Source: an uncultured Saprospiraceae bacterium (GTDB lineage: Bacteria > Bacteroidota > Bacteroidia > Chitinophagales > Saprospiraceae). Taken from it: a stretch of 50,437 nt of DNA. The DNA lies in contig CALFWZ010000074.1 in assembly GCA_937928405.1 (NCBI GenBank), positions 1-50,437 on the forward strand. The letters are read 5' to 3'. The notes beneath the pieces were generated by a model, which was given only the letters and a program-made list of their open reading frames with translations, was not told the origin of the DNA and did no database searches. Shown piece by piece: positions 9,587 to 16,667 of the stretch (the stretch's first letter is position 1; the number at the start of each line of letters is the position of its first letter). The position numbers were made by a program, and so were the translations under genes.

Positions 9587-10726
9587 TTATTGTAAATGAC
9601 GAACATCGATCGAATGATTATTCTTTCTGATCAAATCAATAAGTTGCTGGTAAAAACTTCCTTCCTTGAAAGTTTGATATGGCTTATAGGGTTCTCCTTT
9701 TATATCTTTTAGAAACTCTCTAACAAGACACTGCCAATTTCGTTCGGTATCACCAGTAACCTTTGGTTGGTTGTCAACTATATGTTGAGGTAATGGTAAT
9801 TCTTGCCAAGTTTTGTTTTTATCCCAAAAAAATAATGGCCCTGATCCATAATGTCCTTTTATGTAAATAGCTCCTTTGGTACCATAAAATACAATATGGT
9901 CTTCATTAAATCTGGGATTCAGGCCGCCATGTTTAAAGAGCACCGAAACTGGTTTAGAAGCTATGGGACTTTCTAGTTGTGCTAACACCGTGTAGGTCCA
10001 TTCGACATTACTTTCTCCCCATTCGAGAGCGGGATCATGTAAATTTTTAGGAATATGGTCTCTTCTTGTTTTGAAATTATGAACGCCCTTGACAATGGGT
10101 GCCCTGCCCATATCATCCCGTACTTCTCCAGTTATTGATAGAATTTTTTCACCGATAACGGAGGTTACAATGGAGATTTTATGGGTAAAGTTATTGTTGA
10201 GTCGACCTCCTCCATCTTCTTTACGATGAGACCATCCAAAAGGAATATCTCTTTCAAGATTGAAGTGTGAAATACACTCAACTTCTACTGGTTCGCCAAT
10301 TAGACCATCGGCCACCAACTGTTTAGCATGCTGAACATGAGGCATATAACGAAAACTAGAAGCAAATGCCGTTTTTACATTTTTCTGTTTAGCTAATTTG
10401 TATAATGCAACGGCGGAGTCTCCGTTATCTGTGAGTGGTTTATCACAAAACACATGACAGCCAAATTCAATCGCCTGAGAAATGGTTTCATAATGCGCTC
10501 CACCAGGTGTTCCAATAGAAACAATATCCGGTTGACAATCTTTTAAGGCTTGCTGCCAATCTGTACTTGCGTAGGGAATAGCCATTTTTTTTGCCACTTC
10601 GGTCACCACCTTTGGCGTTCGTCCAACCATTCCAACTATTTCGGCGCCTTCGGCGCGGAAGGCATCGGAATGACCTTGTCCAGCAAACCCAGTCCCTGAA
10701 ATTAATACTTTTAATTTTCTGTTCAT
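9587..10726 (-). CDS. Gfo/Idh/MocA-family NAD(P)-dependent oxidoreductase
   Basis: The 379-residue protein has an N-terminal Rossmann fold with the dinucleotide loop ISGTGFAGQGH (about residues 9-19) and the family signature CDKPLTDN (about 94-101; the usual form is EKP). The C-terminal alpha/beta dimerisation domain is normal. Family members oxidise or reduce cyclic sugars, inositols or sugar acids with NAD or NADP. No export signal is seen, so it is cytoplasmic. It is the first gene of a two-gene minus-strand operon with the sodium symporter. Together with the nearby mannonate dehydratase it suggests catabolism of an unusual sugar or uronate. The reaction cannot be deduced from sequence. 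Confidence 0.88.
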   Translation of the reverse strand: MNRKLKVLISGTGFAGQGHSDAFRAEGAEIVGMVGRTPKVVTEVAKKMAIPYASTDWQQALKDCQPDIVSIGTPGGAHYETISQAIEFGCHVFCDKPLTDNGDSAVALYKLAKQKNVKTAFASSFRYMPHVQHAKQLVADGLIGEPVEVECISHFNLERDIPFGWSHRKEDGGGRLNNNFTHKISIVTSVIGEKILSITGEVRDDMGRAPIVKGVHNFKTRRDHIPKNLHDPALEWGESNVEWTYTVLAQLESPIASKPVSVLFKHGGLNPRFNEDHIVFYGTKGAIYIKGHYGSGPLFFWDKNKTWQELPLPQHIVDNQPKVTGDTERNWQCLVREFLKDIKGEPYKPYQTFKEGSFYQQLIDLIRKNNHSIDVRHLQ

Positions 10727-11080
10727 TTAGAAAGATTTTTGTTTTCCTATACCCATCTAGATTGGACTAAGTGTCTTAGTTAGAAAGGAACGCTAATTTA
10801 CCTTTTTGTGGCGAGAAACATCAATTATAATGACTTGTTTTAATAAAATACACACTAGAATATTTTCTAAAATATGTCTAACAAAAACGAGGTAAAAAGA
10901 ATTCAAAATATTTATACAGAAGTTCTAGAAACTTCCACCAAGAAAATGGAAGCTTTTCTAAAAAAGATGGATATATTTATGCAATCGGAGCATCTAGTCC
11001 AAACTATAATCTGGCAAATGGAACTTACCCGAATTGGCGAATAAGAAGATTTATAAAATGGGATTGTTAATTAAATTTCT
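10727..11080. other. 354-base gap with remnant-like reading frames
   Basis: This divergent gap must hold the promoters for the oxidoreductase operon (minus) and the Nramp-like gene (plus). The left 150 bases are AT-rich without a clear motif. The right half holds two overlapping plus-strand frames, described separately. No clear terminator or operator was found. Confidence 0.5.
10882..11070 (+). pseudogene. Possible 3' remnant of a decayed gene (62 codons, no start)
   Basis: The frame is open from just after a TAA (10879-10881) to a TAA at 11068-11070 and has no ATG. Its translation looks like real protein, rich in Gly, Tyr, Asn and Trp: DGYIYAIGASSP, then NLANGTYPNWRIRRF. This is the composition of a beta-rich secreted hydrolase C-terminus. 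A second frame (10874-11044) has an ATG and encodes a 56-residue Lys-rich peptide beginning MSNKNEVKRI, whose end (QTIIWQMELTRIGE) looks less natural. Only one can be meaningful; I favour a remnant of a lost sugar-utilisation gene. Confidence 0.3.
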
Positions 11081-12337
11081 ATGAGTAATACTAAACAGAA
11101 AGCCATCCAAGGATTAGCGCTTTTTCTTCCAGGAATTTTCTTGTTAGGTTTTAATATTGGAACTGGCAGTGTGACGGCAATGGCAAAGGCAGGAGCCACC
11201 TATGGAATGTCATTGGTTTGGACCATTGTCGCTTCTTGTTTGACCACCTATTTTATGATAAATCTCTATAGTCGTTATACGTTGGTGACTGGGGAGACTG
11301 CCTTGCATGCTTTTCGAAAACATATCCATCCAGCTGTTGGTATTTTCTTTATTTTGGCTTTAACTTTTGGTGTGATGGGTAGTGTGATGGGCGTAATGGG
11401 AATTGTGGCAGATATTTGTCATGTTTGGTCTAAAGGTTTTGTTGCGGGCGGGATTTCTCCGGTTGTTTTTGCCGGGATATTTATTTCCCTTGTTTATTTT
11501 ATTTTTTGGAATGGGAAAACCGAATTTTTTGAGAGAGCTTTGGCAGTGATTGTAGCGATCATGTCGATTTGTTTTTTAGCCAACTTTTTTATTTTAATGC
11601 CACCACCTATCGATATGCTCAAAGGAATGATACCAAATATTCCAGAGGTTCCAGCAACGCAAGACAAAGGGCCATTTTTAGTTATAGCTTCTATGGTTGG
11701 AACTACGGTTTTCTCAGGGTTATTCATAATTAGAACTACCTTGGTGAAAGAAGCTGGATGGACGATCAAAGATATGCAGATTCAAAAAAAAGATGCCATT
11801 GTCGCTGTGACACTTATGTTTATAATTAGTGTTTCGATTATGGCAGCGGCAGCAGGAACACTGCATGCTGCTGGATTAGGATTGACGAAGGCTTCTCAAA
11901 TGATTGAGTTACTAGAACCAATTGCTGGTCAAATGGCAACTGCGATTTTCGCCTGTGGAATTATTGCAGCGGGGGTTTCATCGCAGTTTCCAAATATACT
12001 TATGTTACCCTGGTTGCTGTGTGACTATCATCAGTCGGAGCGAGAAATGACGCTCCCAAAATATCGAATTATGGTATTTTTTATATCCTTACTGGGACTA
12101 GTTGTACCGATTTTTAATGCTAGGCCAGTTTTTGTGATGATCGTTTCTCAGGCTTTTAATGCCGTGATCTTACCTGCTACCGTCTTATGTATTTTTTATT
12201 TGGGGAATCGAAAAGACTTGATGGGGACTTATCGAAATACGATGGTGACAAATGTCATTTTATTCCTAATACTTTTGTTTTCTATCTTTACTTCCGCCAT
12301 AGGCATCAAAGGAGTATGGGAACAAATTATGGGGTAG
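11081..12337 (+). CDS. Nramp-related membrane transporter lacking the canonical metal-site motifs
   Basis: The 418-residue protein has about 11 transmembrane segments and the Nramp/LeuT-fold arrangement: first segment LPGIFLLGFNIGTGSVTAMAKAGATYG, and a sixth-segment region reading SMVGTTVFSGLF. Nramp proteins import Mn2+ or Fe2+ using an Asp-Pro-Gly-Asn motif in helix 1 and Met-Pro-His in helix 6. Here the helix-1 motif reads I-G-T-G and the helix-6 motif is replaced by F-S-G, so the usual metal ligands are absent. The substrate is therefore open: a magnesium-type relative, or an organic solute linked to the neighbouring sugar genes. The next gene (Crp/Fnr) starts 39 bases downstream. Confidence 0.8.
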   Translation: MSNTKQKAIQGLALFLPGIFLLGFNIGTGSVTAMAKAGATYGMSLVWTIVASCLTTYFMINLYSRYTLVTGETALHAFRKHIHPAVGIFFILALTFGVMGSVMGVMGIVADICHVWSKGFVAGGISPVVFAGIFISLVYFIFWNGKTEFFERALAVIVAIMSICFLANFFILMPPPIDMLKGMIPNIPEVPATQDKGPFLVIASMVGTTVFSGLFIIRTTLVKEAGWTIKDMQIQKKDAIVAVTLMFIISVSIMAAAAGTLHAAGLGLTKASQMIELLEPIAGQMATAIFACGIIAAGVSSQFPNILMLPWLLCDYHQSEREMTLPKYRIMVFFISLLGLVVPIFNARPVFVMIVSQAFNAVILPATVLCIFYLGNRKDLMGTYRNTMVTNVILFLILLFSIFTSAIGIKGVWEQIMG

Positions 12338-12376
12338 TATGTTATGTAGGAAAAAACCTTTTAGACTTAATAAATA

Positions 12377-12949
12377 ATGGAAGCATTCAAAAATTACCTT
12401 AAACGATTTCCTCATTATAAACCTGAATTAATAGATGGTATTCTTCCATTTCTTACCGTAGAAAATATTGAGATCGGTGATTACTTCGTCCGACAAGGAA
12501 GCATTTCTAAGAGAATTGCTTTTATTGAAAAAGGATTATTGAGACTATTTTATCTTAATGATGGAAAAGAAGTGACTACCTGTTTTTGTAAAGAAAATAC
12601 GATTACTTGTTCTTATAAAAGTCTGATTACCAACGCTCCAAGTGAGCTTTCCATACAAGCTATTGAGCCTTGTAAATTAATTGTTTTCTCTTACGATGCT
12701 TTACAGGAACTCTATAGAAAAGAACTTTTTTGGCAACAAGTTGGTCGATTGGCGGCTGAAAATGAATTTATAAATTCCGAATGCCATAATCGATTTTTAA
12801 ATGACCTATCAGCAACAGAACGATACAAACAGATCTTGGAAAATGATGGGGAGTTATTAAACAGAGTACCCTTAAATTATCTAGCCACCTACCTGCAAGT
12901 TGCTCCCGAAACCTTGAGCAGAATTCGAAAAAAAATTATTGGAACTTGA
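12377..12949 (+). CDS. Crp/Fnr-family transcriptional regulator
   Basis: The 190-residue protein has a cyclic-nucleotide-binding-type beta-barrel (about residues 25-115, with IEIGDYFVRQGSISKRIAFIEKG) and a C-terminal helix-turn-helix (RVPLNYLATYLQVAPETLSRIRKK, about 162-186). No four-Cys Fe-S pattern of true FNR is present, and the cAMP-binding segment is degenerate, so the signal is unknown. Its stop codon lies inside a perfect 14-base palindrome of the FNR/CRP type in front of arsM, so it very probably controls the downstream arsenic genes. The arsM start is 73 bases away on the same strand. Confidence 0.9.
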   Translation: MEAFKNYLKRFPHYKPELIDGILPFLTVENIEIGDYFVRQGSISKRIAFIEKGLLRLFYLNDGKEVTTCFCKENTITCSYKSLITNAPSELSIQAIEPCKLIVFSYDALQELYRKELFWQQVGRLAAENEFINSECHNRFLNDLSATERYKQILENDGELLNRVPLNYLATYLQVAPETLSRIRKKIIGT

Positions 12950-12959
12950 CCTAGGTCAA
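12946..12959 (+). promoter_or_regulatory. Perfect FNR/CRP-type operator upstream of arsM
   Basis: TTGACCTAGGTCAA is a perfect inverted repeat matching the Crp/Fnr-family half-site arrangement TTGAN-N4-NTCAA. It overlaps the stop codon of the adjacent Crp/Fnr gene. It directly abuts the predicted -33 TTG of the arsM promoter, which puts its centre about 41 bases before the predicted transcription start. This is the classical position for direct activation by this family. Confidence 0.65.
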
Positions 12960-12989
12960 TTGATTCATCCTATTTATTCTGCAAATTTG
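12960..12989 (+). promoter_or_regulatory. Predicted Bacteroidota-type promoter of arsM
   Basis: TTG at 12960-12962 and CAAATTTG at 12982-12989 are separated by 19 bases. This fits the Bacteroidota primary-sigma pattern TTG - 17 to 23 bases - TAnnTTTG, with one mismatch group at the TA. The arsM start codon follows 33 bases downstream. Confidence 0.45.
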
Positions 12990-13022
12990 TATCATTACTT
13001 AATCCTTTAAAAAAAATTAAGA

Positions 13023-13856
13023 ATGGATACAAATTCTATAAAAAAATCAGTCGTAAAAAATTATGGGAATTTAGCAAAACTGAAAAAAGGAGGACTTTTT
13101 TCATCGCTATTCGCCTGTTGTAATCCTACCAATCATGCCACGGAGATAGGCGAAAAAATAGGCTATTCTAAAGAAGTGATGGAGCAGGTGCCAGAAAATG
13201 CCAACTTGGGAGTAGGCTGTGGAAATCCGTCCGCTTTCTTGAAAATGAAACCTGGAGAGACCGTGGTTGATCTAGGCTCAGGGGCTGGATTTGATGCTTT
13301 TATTGTTTCAAAAATCGTAGGCCCTCAAGGGAAAATAATTGGTATTGATTTATCGGATGATATGCTGCAATTAGCCAGAAAAAATGCCTTACAAGGAGAT
13401 TATCAAAACGCCGAATTTGTGAAAGGAGATATTGAAGCACTTCCGATAGAAGACGGAATTGCTGATCATATTATTTCTAATTGCGTCATCAATTTATCGC
13501 TTCATAAAGACAAAGTTTACAACGAAGCCTATCGAGTTCTAAAAAAGGGTGGTAGGTTGTCCGTCAGCGATATCGTTCTTGAAAAGGAATTACCTGATTT
13601 TGTGAAAAATTCATTAGCCGGACATGTAGCTTGTGTTTCAGGCGCAGAGCAATTAGAAGATTACTTAAAGTATGTTGAGGAGGCAGGCTTCTCCAATATT
13701 CAGGTGGAATCCAAGTCCCAGTTTCCATTAGAATTGATGCTGACAGATCCACAAATTATGAAAATTGCCAGACTAATGAATTTTAGTTTGGATAGTGAAG
13801 AAGCCAAAGATATTGCATCGAGGGTGACCAGCATTTCTATCACTGCGACTAAATAA
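13023..13856 (+). CDS. arsM: Arsenite S-adenosylmethionine methyltransferase
   Basis: The 277-residue protein is a close match to ArsM. The SAM-binding motif VVDLGSGAGFDAF lies at about 82-93 and the post-motifs GKIIGIDLSDDML and NAEFVKGDIEALP follow. The three Cys residues that bind As(III) in characterised ArsM enzymes have clear equivalents: C66 (VGCGNPS), C154 (SNCVINL) and C204 (HVACVSGA). There is also a Cys pair at 32-33. The enzyme methylates arsenite to methylated arsenicals in the cytoplasm. It is the first gene of a two-gene unit with the MerF-like protein 7 bases downstream, under the predicted Crp/Fnr operator. No arsR gene is visible nearby, so control by a Crp/Fnr protein would replace the usual ArsR. 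Confidence 0.93.
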   Translation: MDTNSIKKSVVKNYGNLAKLKKGGLFSSLFACCNPTNHATEIGEKIGYSKEVMEQVPENANLGVGCGNPSAFLKMKPGETVVDLGSGAGFDAFIVSKIVGPQGKIIGIDLSDDMLQLARKNALQGDYQNAEFVKGDIEALPIEDGIADHIISNCVINLSLHKDKVYNEAYRVLKKGGRLSVSDIVLEKELPDFVKNSLAGHVACVSGAEQLEDYLKYVEEAGFSNIQVESKSQFPLELMLTDPQIMKIARLMNFSLDSEEAKDIASRVTSISITATK

Positions 13857-13863
13857 AATAGAA

Positions 13864-14091
13864 ATGGAATATTATAAAAAAACGTTTTTAGGAAGTATCA
13901 TTGCTTTTGCTTTGAGCATCAGTTGCTGCTGGATAAGCTCTTTGATGATTTGGTTTGGAGGTTTGGCCTTTTTAGGTGTTATGGTAGAATTCATGGAAAA
14001 CATACGATTACCCCTGGTTATAATGGGGAGTATACTTGGGATTGTTTCAATTTTTCTTTTTCTTAGAAATACAGGAAAAAAGGATTCCTAG
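13864..14091 (+). CDS. Small MerF/MerT-like membrane protein
   Basis: The 75-residue protein has two membrane helices (about 8-32 and 46-67) with a vicinal Cys pair in the first (SISCCWIS, Cys21-Cys22). This matches the topology of MerF, where a Cys pair in helix 1 takes the toxic thiophilic ion across the inner membrane. It lies 7 bases after arsM and is surely co-transcribed. I infer transport or handling of arsenic species, but mercury or another thiophilic ion is possible. The similarity is in topology and the Cys pair, not in strong identity. Confidence 0.7.
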   Translation: MEYYKKTFLGSIIAFALSISCCWISSLMIWFGGLAFLGVMVEFMENIRLPLVIMGSILGIVSIFLFLRNTGKKDS

Positions 14092-14160
14092 AAGAACAGT
14101 TAATTGCTGTCAATCAAATGAGGTCTGAAATTATTAAATATTATACTCTATGACTAAATT

Positions 14161-14197
14161 TTGTTTTTGAATATTTCTAATCTATATTTATATTTTG
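14161..14197 (+). promoter_or_regulatory. Candidate promoter of the RDD gene
   Basis: A TTG near 14166 and TATATTTTG at 14189-14197 are spaced as in Bacteroidota promoters, 42 bases before the RDD start codon. The region between the MerF-like gene and this element has no other clear signal. The match is approximate. Confidence 0.3.
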
Positions 14198-14239
14198 AAA
14201 AGAGGCGTGTATGCCTTTTAAACGCATAAGTAAATAAAT

Positions 14240-14689
14240 ATGGAAGAAATTCTTGATCAGGAAGAGTTATCAGACGAAAGAGGAATTCCTAAAATACACA
14301 AGCCTAGTCTATTGATAAGAATTAAATCTTCGATGATAGATTCGATGGTAGTGCTACTGCTCCTTTTTATTGCATTTGAAATTTTGAATCGATTGAAAAT
14401 CGAATCAGGGATAGCAAAAGGAATCATCTTGACTTTCATAATTTTATATGAACCGATTTTTGTTTCATTAAGTAGAACCTTAGGTCAGAAATTTATGGGG
14501 CTTCATGTTCGGAAATTTTCCCTTATGGAAGATGGAAACCAGGAAGCTAACATAAATATTTTTTTTTCAATAATTAGATTTCTAGCCAAAATATTTTTAG
14601 GTTGGATTTCTTTATTGACTATCCACGGTGATGATTATGGACGTGCCATTCATGATAAACTTGGTGGCTCTGTGATGACCATTGAGTAG
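14240..14689 (+). CDS. RDD-family membrane protein
   Basis: The 149-residue protein has the RDD family pattern: an Arg/Asp pair at the start of the first helix (RIKSSMIDSMVV), a middle helix followed by SRTLGQKFMGLHVRK, and the closing RAIHDKLGGSVM motif. Three membrane segments are visible at about 36-54, 64-83 and 110-130. RDD proteins are inner-membrane proteins of mostly unknown role; some affect ion or salt tolerance. It appears monocistronic, with a repeat-like element downstream. Confidence 0.88.
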   Translation: MEEILDQEELSDERGIPKIHKPSLLIRIKSSMIDSMVVLLLLFIAFEILNRLKIESGIAKGIILTFIILYEPIFVSLSRTLGQKFMGLHVRKFSLMEDGNQEANINIFFSIIRFLAKIFLGWISLLTIHGDDYGRAIHDKLGGSVMTIE

Positions 14690-14734
14690 TACTTTTAAAA
14701 AATGCCTAACTACAAGATAATACTTAAATCTGCT

Positions 14735-14804
14735 ACTAAGGCACAAAGTCACTAAGATTTTCTCCTACGGGAAAAAACTAATTTTCTTGGTGTTTTTGTG
14801 GCCA
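14735..14804. repeat. Imperfect palindromic intergenic repeat-like element
   Basis: The left arm TAAGGCACAAAGTCACTAAG and right arm TTTTCTTGGTGTTTTTGTGG (14782-14801) are imperfect inverted copies of a GGCACAAAG-xCACTAAG type word, separated by about 27 bases containing CTCCTACGGGA. Elements of this wording occur as dispersed intergenic repeats in many Bacteroidota genomes. Only one copy is visible in this window, so its repeat nature needs the whole genome. Confidence 0.4.
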
Positions 14805-14869
14805 CAAACAAATATATTTTGACTTTTGTCTTCTACTTAGAAAAAATGTTTAAAGTAAATTAGAGTATT

Positions 14870-15214
14870 ATGAATTTAAGGAATGTTATTATTGCGATTT
14901 GTAGTCTACTATTTTTTATGATTGGAGCTGATAAATTTTTAGGTTTCTTAGAGCCACCTTGTTCCTTAGCTGATACCGTACCGTTGACGGTTTGGACAAT
15001 ATTTGGTGTCTTGCAACTTGGCGCAGGCATATTAATTTGGATACCTAAATTTCGAAGATCTGTGGCTGGTTTTTTCTTCGTTTTTATGATCGTCTTTTGT
15101 ATCGTACATATCGCACATGGTACTTACGATATTGGAGGTGCTGCTGCTATGGCCGTCAAACTGGGTTTATTAGTTTGGGATCCTGCTTTTATCAGAGGGA
15201 AAGATAATTCCTAA
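14870..15214 (+). CDS. DoxX-like four-helix membrane protein
   Basis: The 114-residue protein has four hydrophobic segments (about 5-20, 41-60, 68-88, 95-106). The sequence GADKFLGFLEPP, later GVLQLGAGILIWIP, fits the DoxX/DoxX-like superfamily of small inner-membrane proteins. Their roles are varied and mostly unproven. It stands alone between the repeat-like element and a hairpin, so it is probably monocistronic. No catalytic or metal-binding pattern is evident. Confidence 0.75.
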   Translation: MNLRNVIIAICSLLFFMIGADKFLGFLEPPCSLADTVPLTVWTIFGVLQLGAGILIWIPKFRRSVAGFFFVFMIVFCIVHIAHGTYDIGGAAAMAVKLGLLVWDPAFIRGKDNS

Positions 15215-15269
15215 GCTGATCTCCTTCCTTACATCCTTATGTAAATAATATTTTTTTTATTTTTTTTAA

Positions 15270-15303
15270 AAAGTTCTCCTAACTGTCCCCATAGGAGAAC
15301 TTT
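15270..15303. other. Perfect 12-bp hairpin without adjacent T tract
   Basis: AAAGTTCTCCTA at 15270-15281 is exactly complementary to TAGGAGAACTTT at 15292-15303, with a 10-base loop ACTGTCCCCA. A run of T residues precedes it (15251-15267) rather than follows it, and neither strand gives a classic terminator tail. It could be a terminator of the DoxX-like gene, a leader hairpin of the YCII cluster, or a protein-binding palindrome. Confidence 0.6.
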
Positions 15304-15389
15304 GCTTCGTTATAGGGGTGAATTCATGGTAATCAAATTTACCTAGATTATAGTGTATTAAAATTCATTTTCTAATCAAAAAAAATAGG

Positions 15390-15719
15390 ATGAAAAGATT
15401 TATGGCACTTTATTGTGACACTTCTGGAGCACATCAACCCACTCCCGATTTAACTGCTGAACAACAAGAACAAATGATGGCTCCTTGGATTAACTGGGAG
15501 AAGAAATGTGGAGAACAATTGGTAGATATGGGGGCTCCTTTTACACCTGCGAGTGCAAGTGAAAATGGTGAGGATTGGACGCCTAGTAAAAATTTTGTAA
15601 CTGGATATTCAATCGTTTCTGCGAATAATCTAGCAGAGGCACAAGCATTATTTCAAGGACATCCGATTTATAATCATCCCGGTCATTCTGTAGAAATAAG
15701 TGAATGTGTTCCCATGTAA
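15390..15719 (+). CDS. YCII/DGPF-domain protein
   Basis: The 109-residue protein has the small ferredoxin-like YCII-related fold: an N-terminal beta strand MKRFMALYCD, a central FVTGYSIVSANNLAEAQALFQGHP helix segment, and a final SVEISECVPM strand. The same family appears twice in this cluster. DGPF/YCII genes are the characteristic neighbours of ECF42-type sigma factors, and such a sigma gene ends this cluster. The proteins are cytoplasmic and their biochemical role is unknown. The gap to the next gene is 34 bases. Confidence 0.85.
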   Translation: MKRFMALYCDTSGAHQPTPDLTAEQQEQMMAPWINWEKKCGEQLVDMGAPFTPASASENGEDWTPSKNFVTGYSIVSANNLAEAQALFQGHPIYNHPGHSVEISECVPM

Positions 15720-15753
15720 GAAAACTATTCTTTTAACTTTAAAACTAACCAAC

Positions 15754-16254
15754 ATGACTCCCAATTTTTTAGTAATTCTTGGTTCTGCCTTAATACCATT
15801 TGTGATTGCCATTGGTTGGTTCCATAAAAATTTATTTGGAGGAACCAATTGGCATGAAATGTCAGATATGTCAAAGGAAAAAGCAGCTTCTCCTGTCAAA
15901 CCACTGAAACTATTTTTAAGTATTACCTTAAATATATTCTTGGCAGGAGGAATATACGTTTTTACGATTCATGAAGCTGGTGTCTTTGGTATGTTAGGTG
16001 GTGATGCAGCATTAATGAAAACAGGAACAGCTGCCGCATTTTTGAAAGAGTATGGCGGACATTTTCATACGGCTTCGCACGGTTTAGCCCATGGATTTGC
16101 GGCAACTCTTTTATATGTTCTACCAGTTTTAGGATACGTAGTTATCTTTGAAAAAAAATCGAGTAAATATTTTTGGGTTTATTTAGGATATTGGTGGATT
16201 TGCCTGACCTTGATGTCTATCGTAATTAGCCTTTGGGGCGCTAACCCAATTTAA
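15754..16254 (+). CDS. DUF1761-type membrane protein
   Basis: I start at ATG 15754 (MTPNFLVILGSALIPFVIAIGWF); an in-frame ATG at 15700 lies inside the preceding YCII gene and is unlikely. The 166-residue protein has four membrane segments. The first is followed by HKNLFGGTNWHEM, and a His-rich region (GGHFHTASHGLAHGFAATLL) leads into the third. This is the DUF1761 layout. Function is unknown. It sits between two YCII genes on the same strand with short gaps (34 and 56 bases), so it probably belongs to the same operon. Confidence 0.82.
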   Translation: MTPNFLVILGSALIPFVIAIGWFHKNLFGGTNWHEMSDMSKEKAASPVKPLKLFLSITLNIFLAGGIYVFTIHEAGVFGMLGGDAALMKTGTAAAFLKEYGGHFHTASHGLAHGFAATLLYVLPVLGYVVIFEKKSSKYFWVYLGYWWICLTLMSIVISLWGANPI

Positions 16255-16274
16255 TTAAATCGACATTTATTCAA

Positions 16275-16287
16275 TACACTGTGTATT
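16275..16287. promoter_or_regulatory. Palindromic candidate operator (motif copy 1)
   Basis: TACACTGTGTATT lies inside the 15-base perfect palindrome AATACACTGTGTATT (16273-16287), 23 bases before the second YCII start. The 13-base word TACAC[TC][GA]TGTATT occurs twice more, at 48100 and 48249, in front of the tolC and acyl-CoA reductase genes. A dimeric repressor site is plausible, but the repressor is unknown. Confidence 0.4.
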
Positions 16288-16310
16288 CAATTCAAAAAAA
16301 ATTAATAATT

Positions 16311-16661
16311 ATGAAAAAATTTATGCTAATATTTATAGGAACCAATTATCAAACAGTAGGTTTTTCTCCAGAGGAAATGCAGGCACGAATGGGGAAATGG
16401 TTTTCTTGGAGCCAAAAAATGGCGGATGATGGTGTCTTAGTGGATGGCCATGCCTTAGACAGCGGTACTGTTCGCCAAGTTTCAGGTGCCGACCGAACCG
16501 TGACAGACCGAGCTGGAAGTGAAATCAAAGAACTAGTAGGTGGCTACTATATTGTTAAGGCGGCAGATTTTAATGGAGCCATGAAAATCGCAGAAGATTA
16601 TCCAGATTATGATCTTGGTGGAACGGTTGAAATTCGAGAAGTTATGGTGTTTGAAAATTGA
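16311..16661 (+). CDS. Second YCII-domain protein
   Basis: I choose ATG 16311 (MKKFMLIFIGTNYQ); the alternative GTG at 16281 lies within the palindrome. The 116-residue protein has the YCII fold: start strand KKFMLIFIG, the helix EEMQARMGKWFSW, strand GGYYIVKAADFNGAMKIAEDYP, and the end strand GTVEIREVMVFE. It is a paralogue of the first YCII gene in the cluster. Its TGA stop overlaps the region from which the sigma-factor frame opens, with 6 bases between stop and proposed start, so translational coupling to the sigma factor is likely. Confidence 0.87.
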   Translation: MKKFMLIFIGTNYQTVGFSPEEMQARMGKWFSWSQKMADDGVLVDGHALDSGTVRQVSGADRTVTDRAGSEIKELVGGYYIVKAADFNGAMKIAEDYPDYDLGGTVEIREVMVFEN

Positions 16662-16667
16662 TGCCAT

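Noticed and set aside
12187..12402. Frame of 71 codons overlapping the Nramp-like end and the Crp/Fnr start
   Set aside because: It overlaps two well-supported genes in another frame and has no domain.
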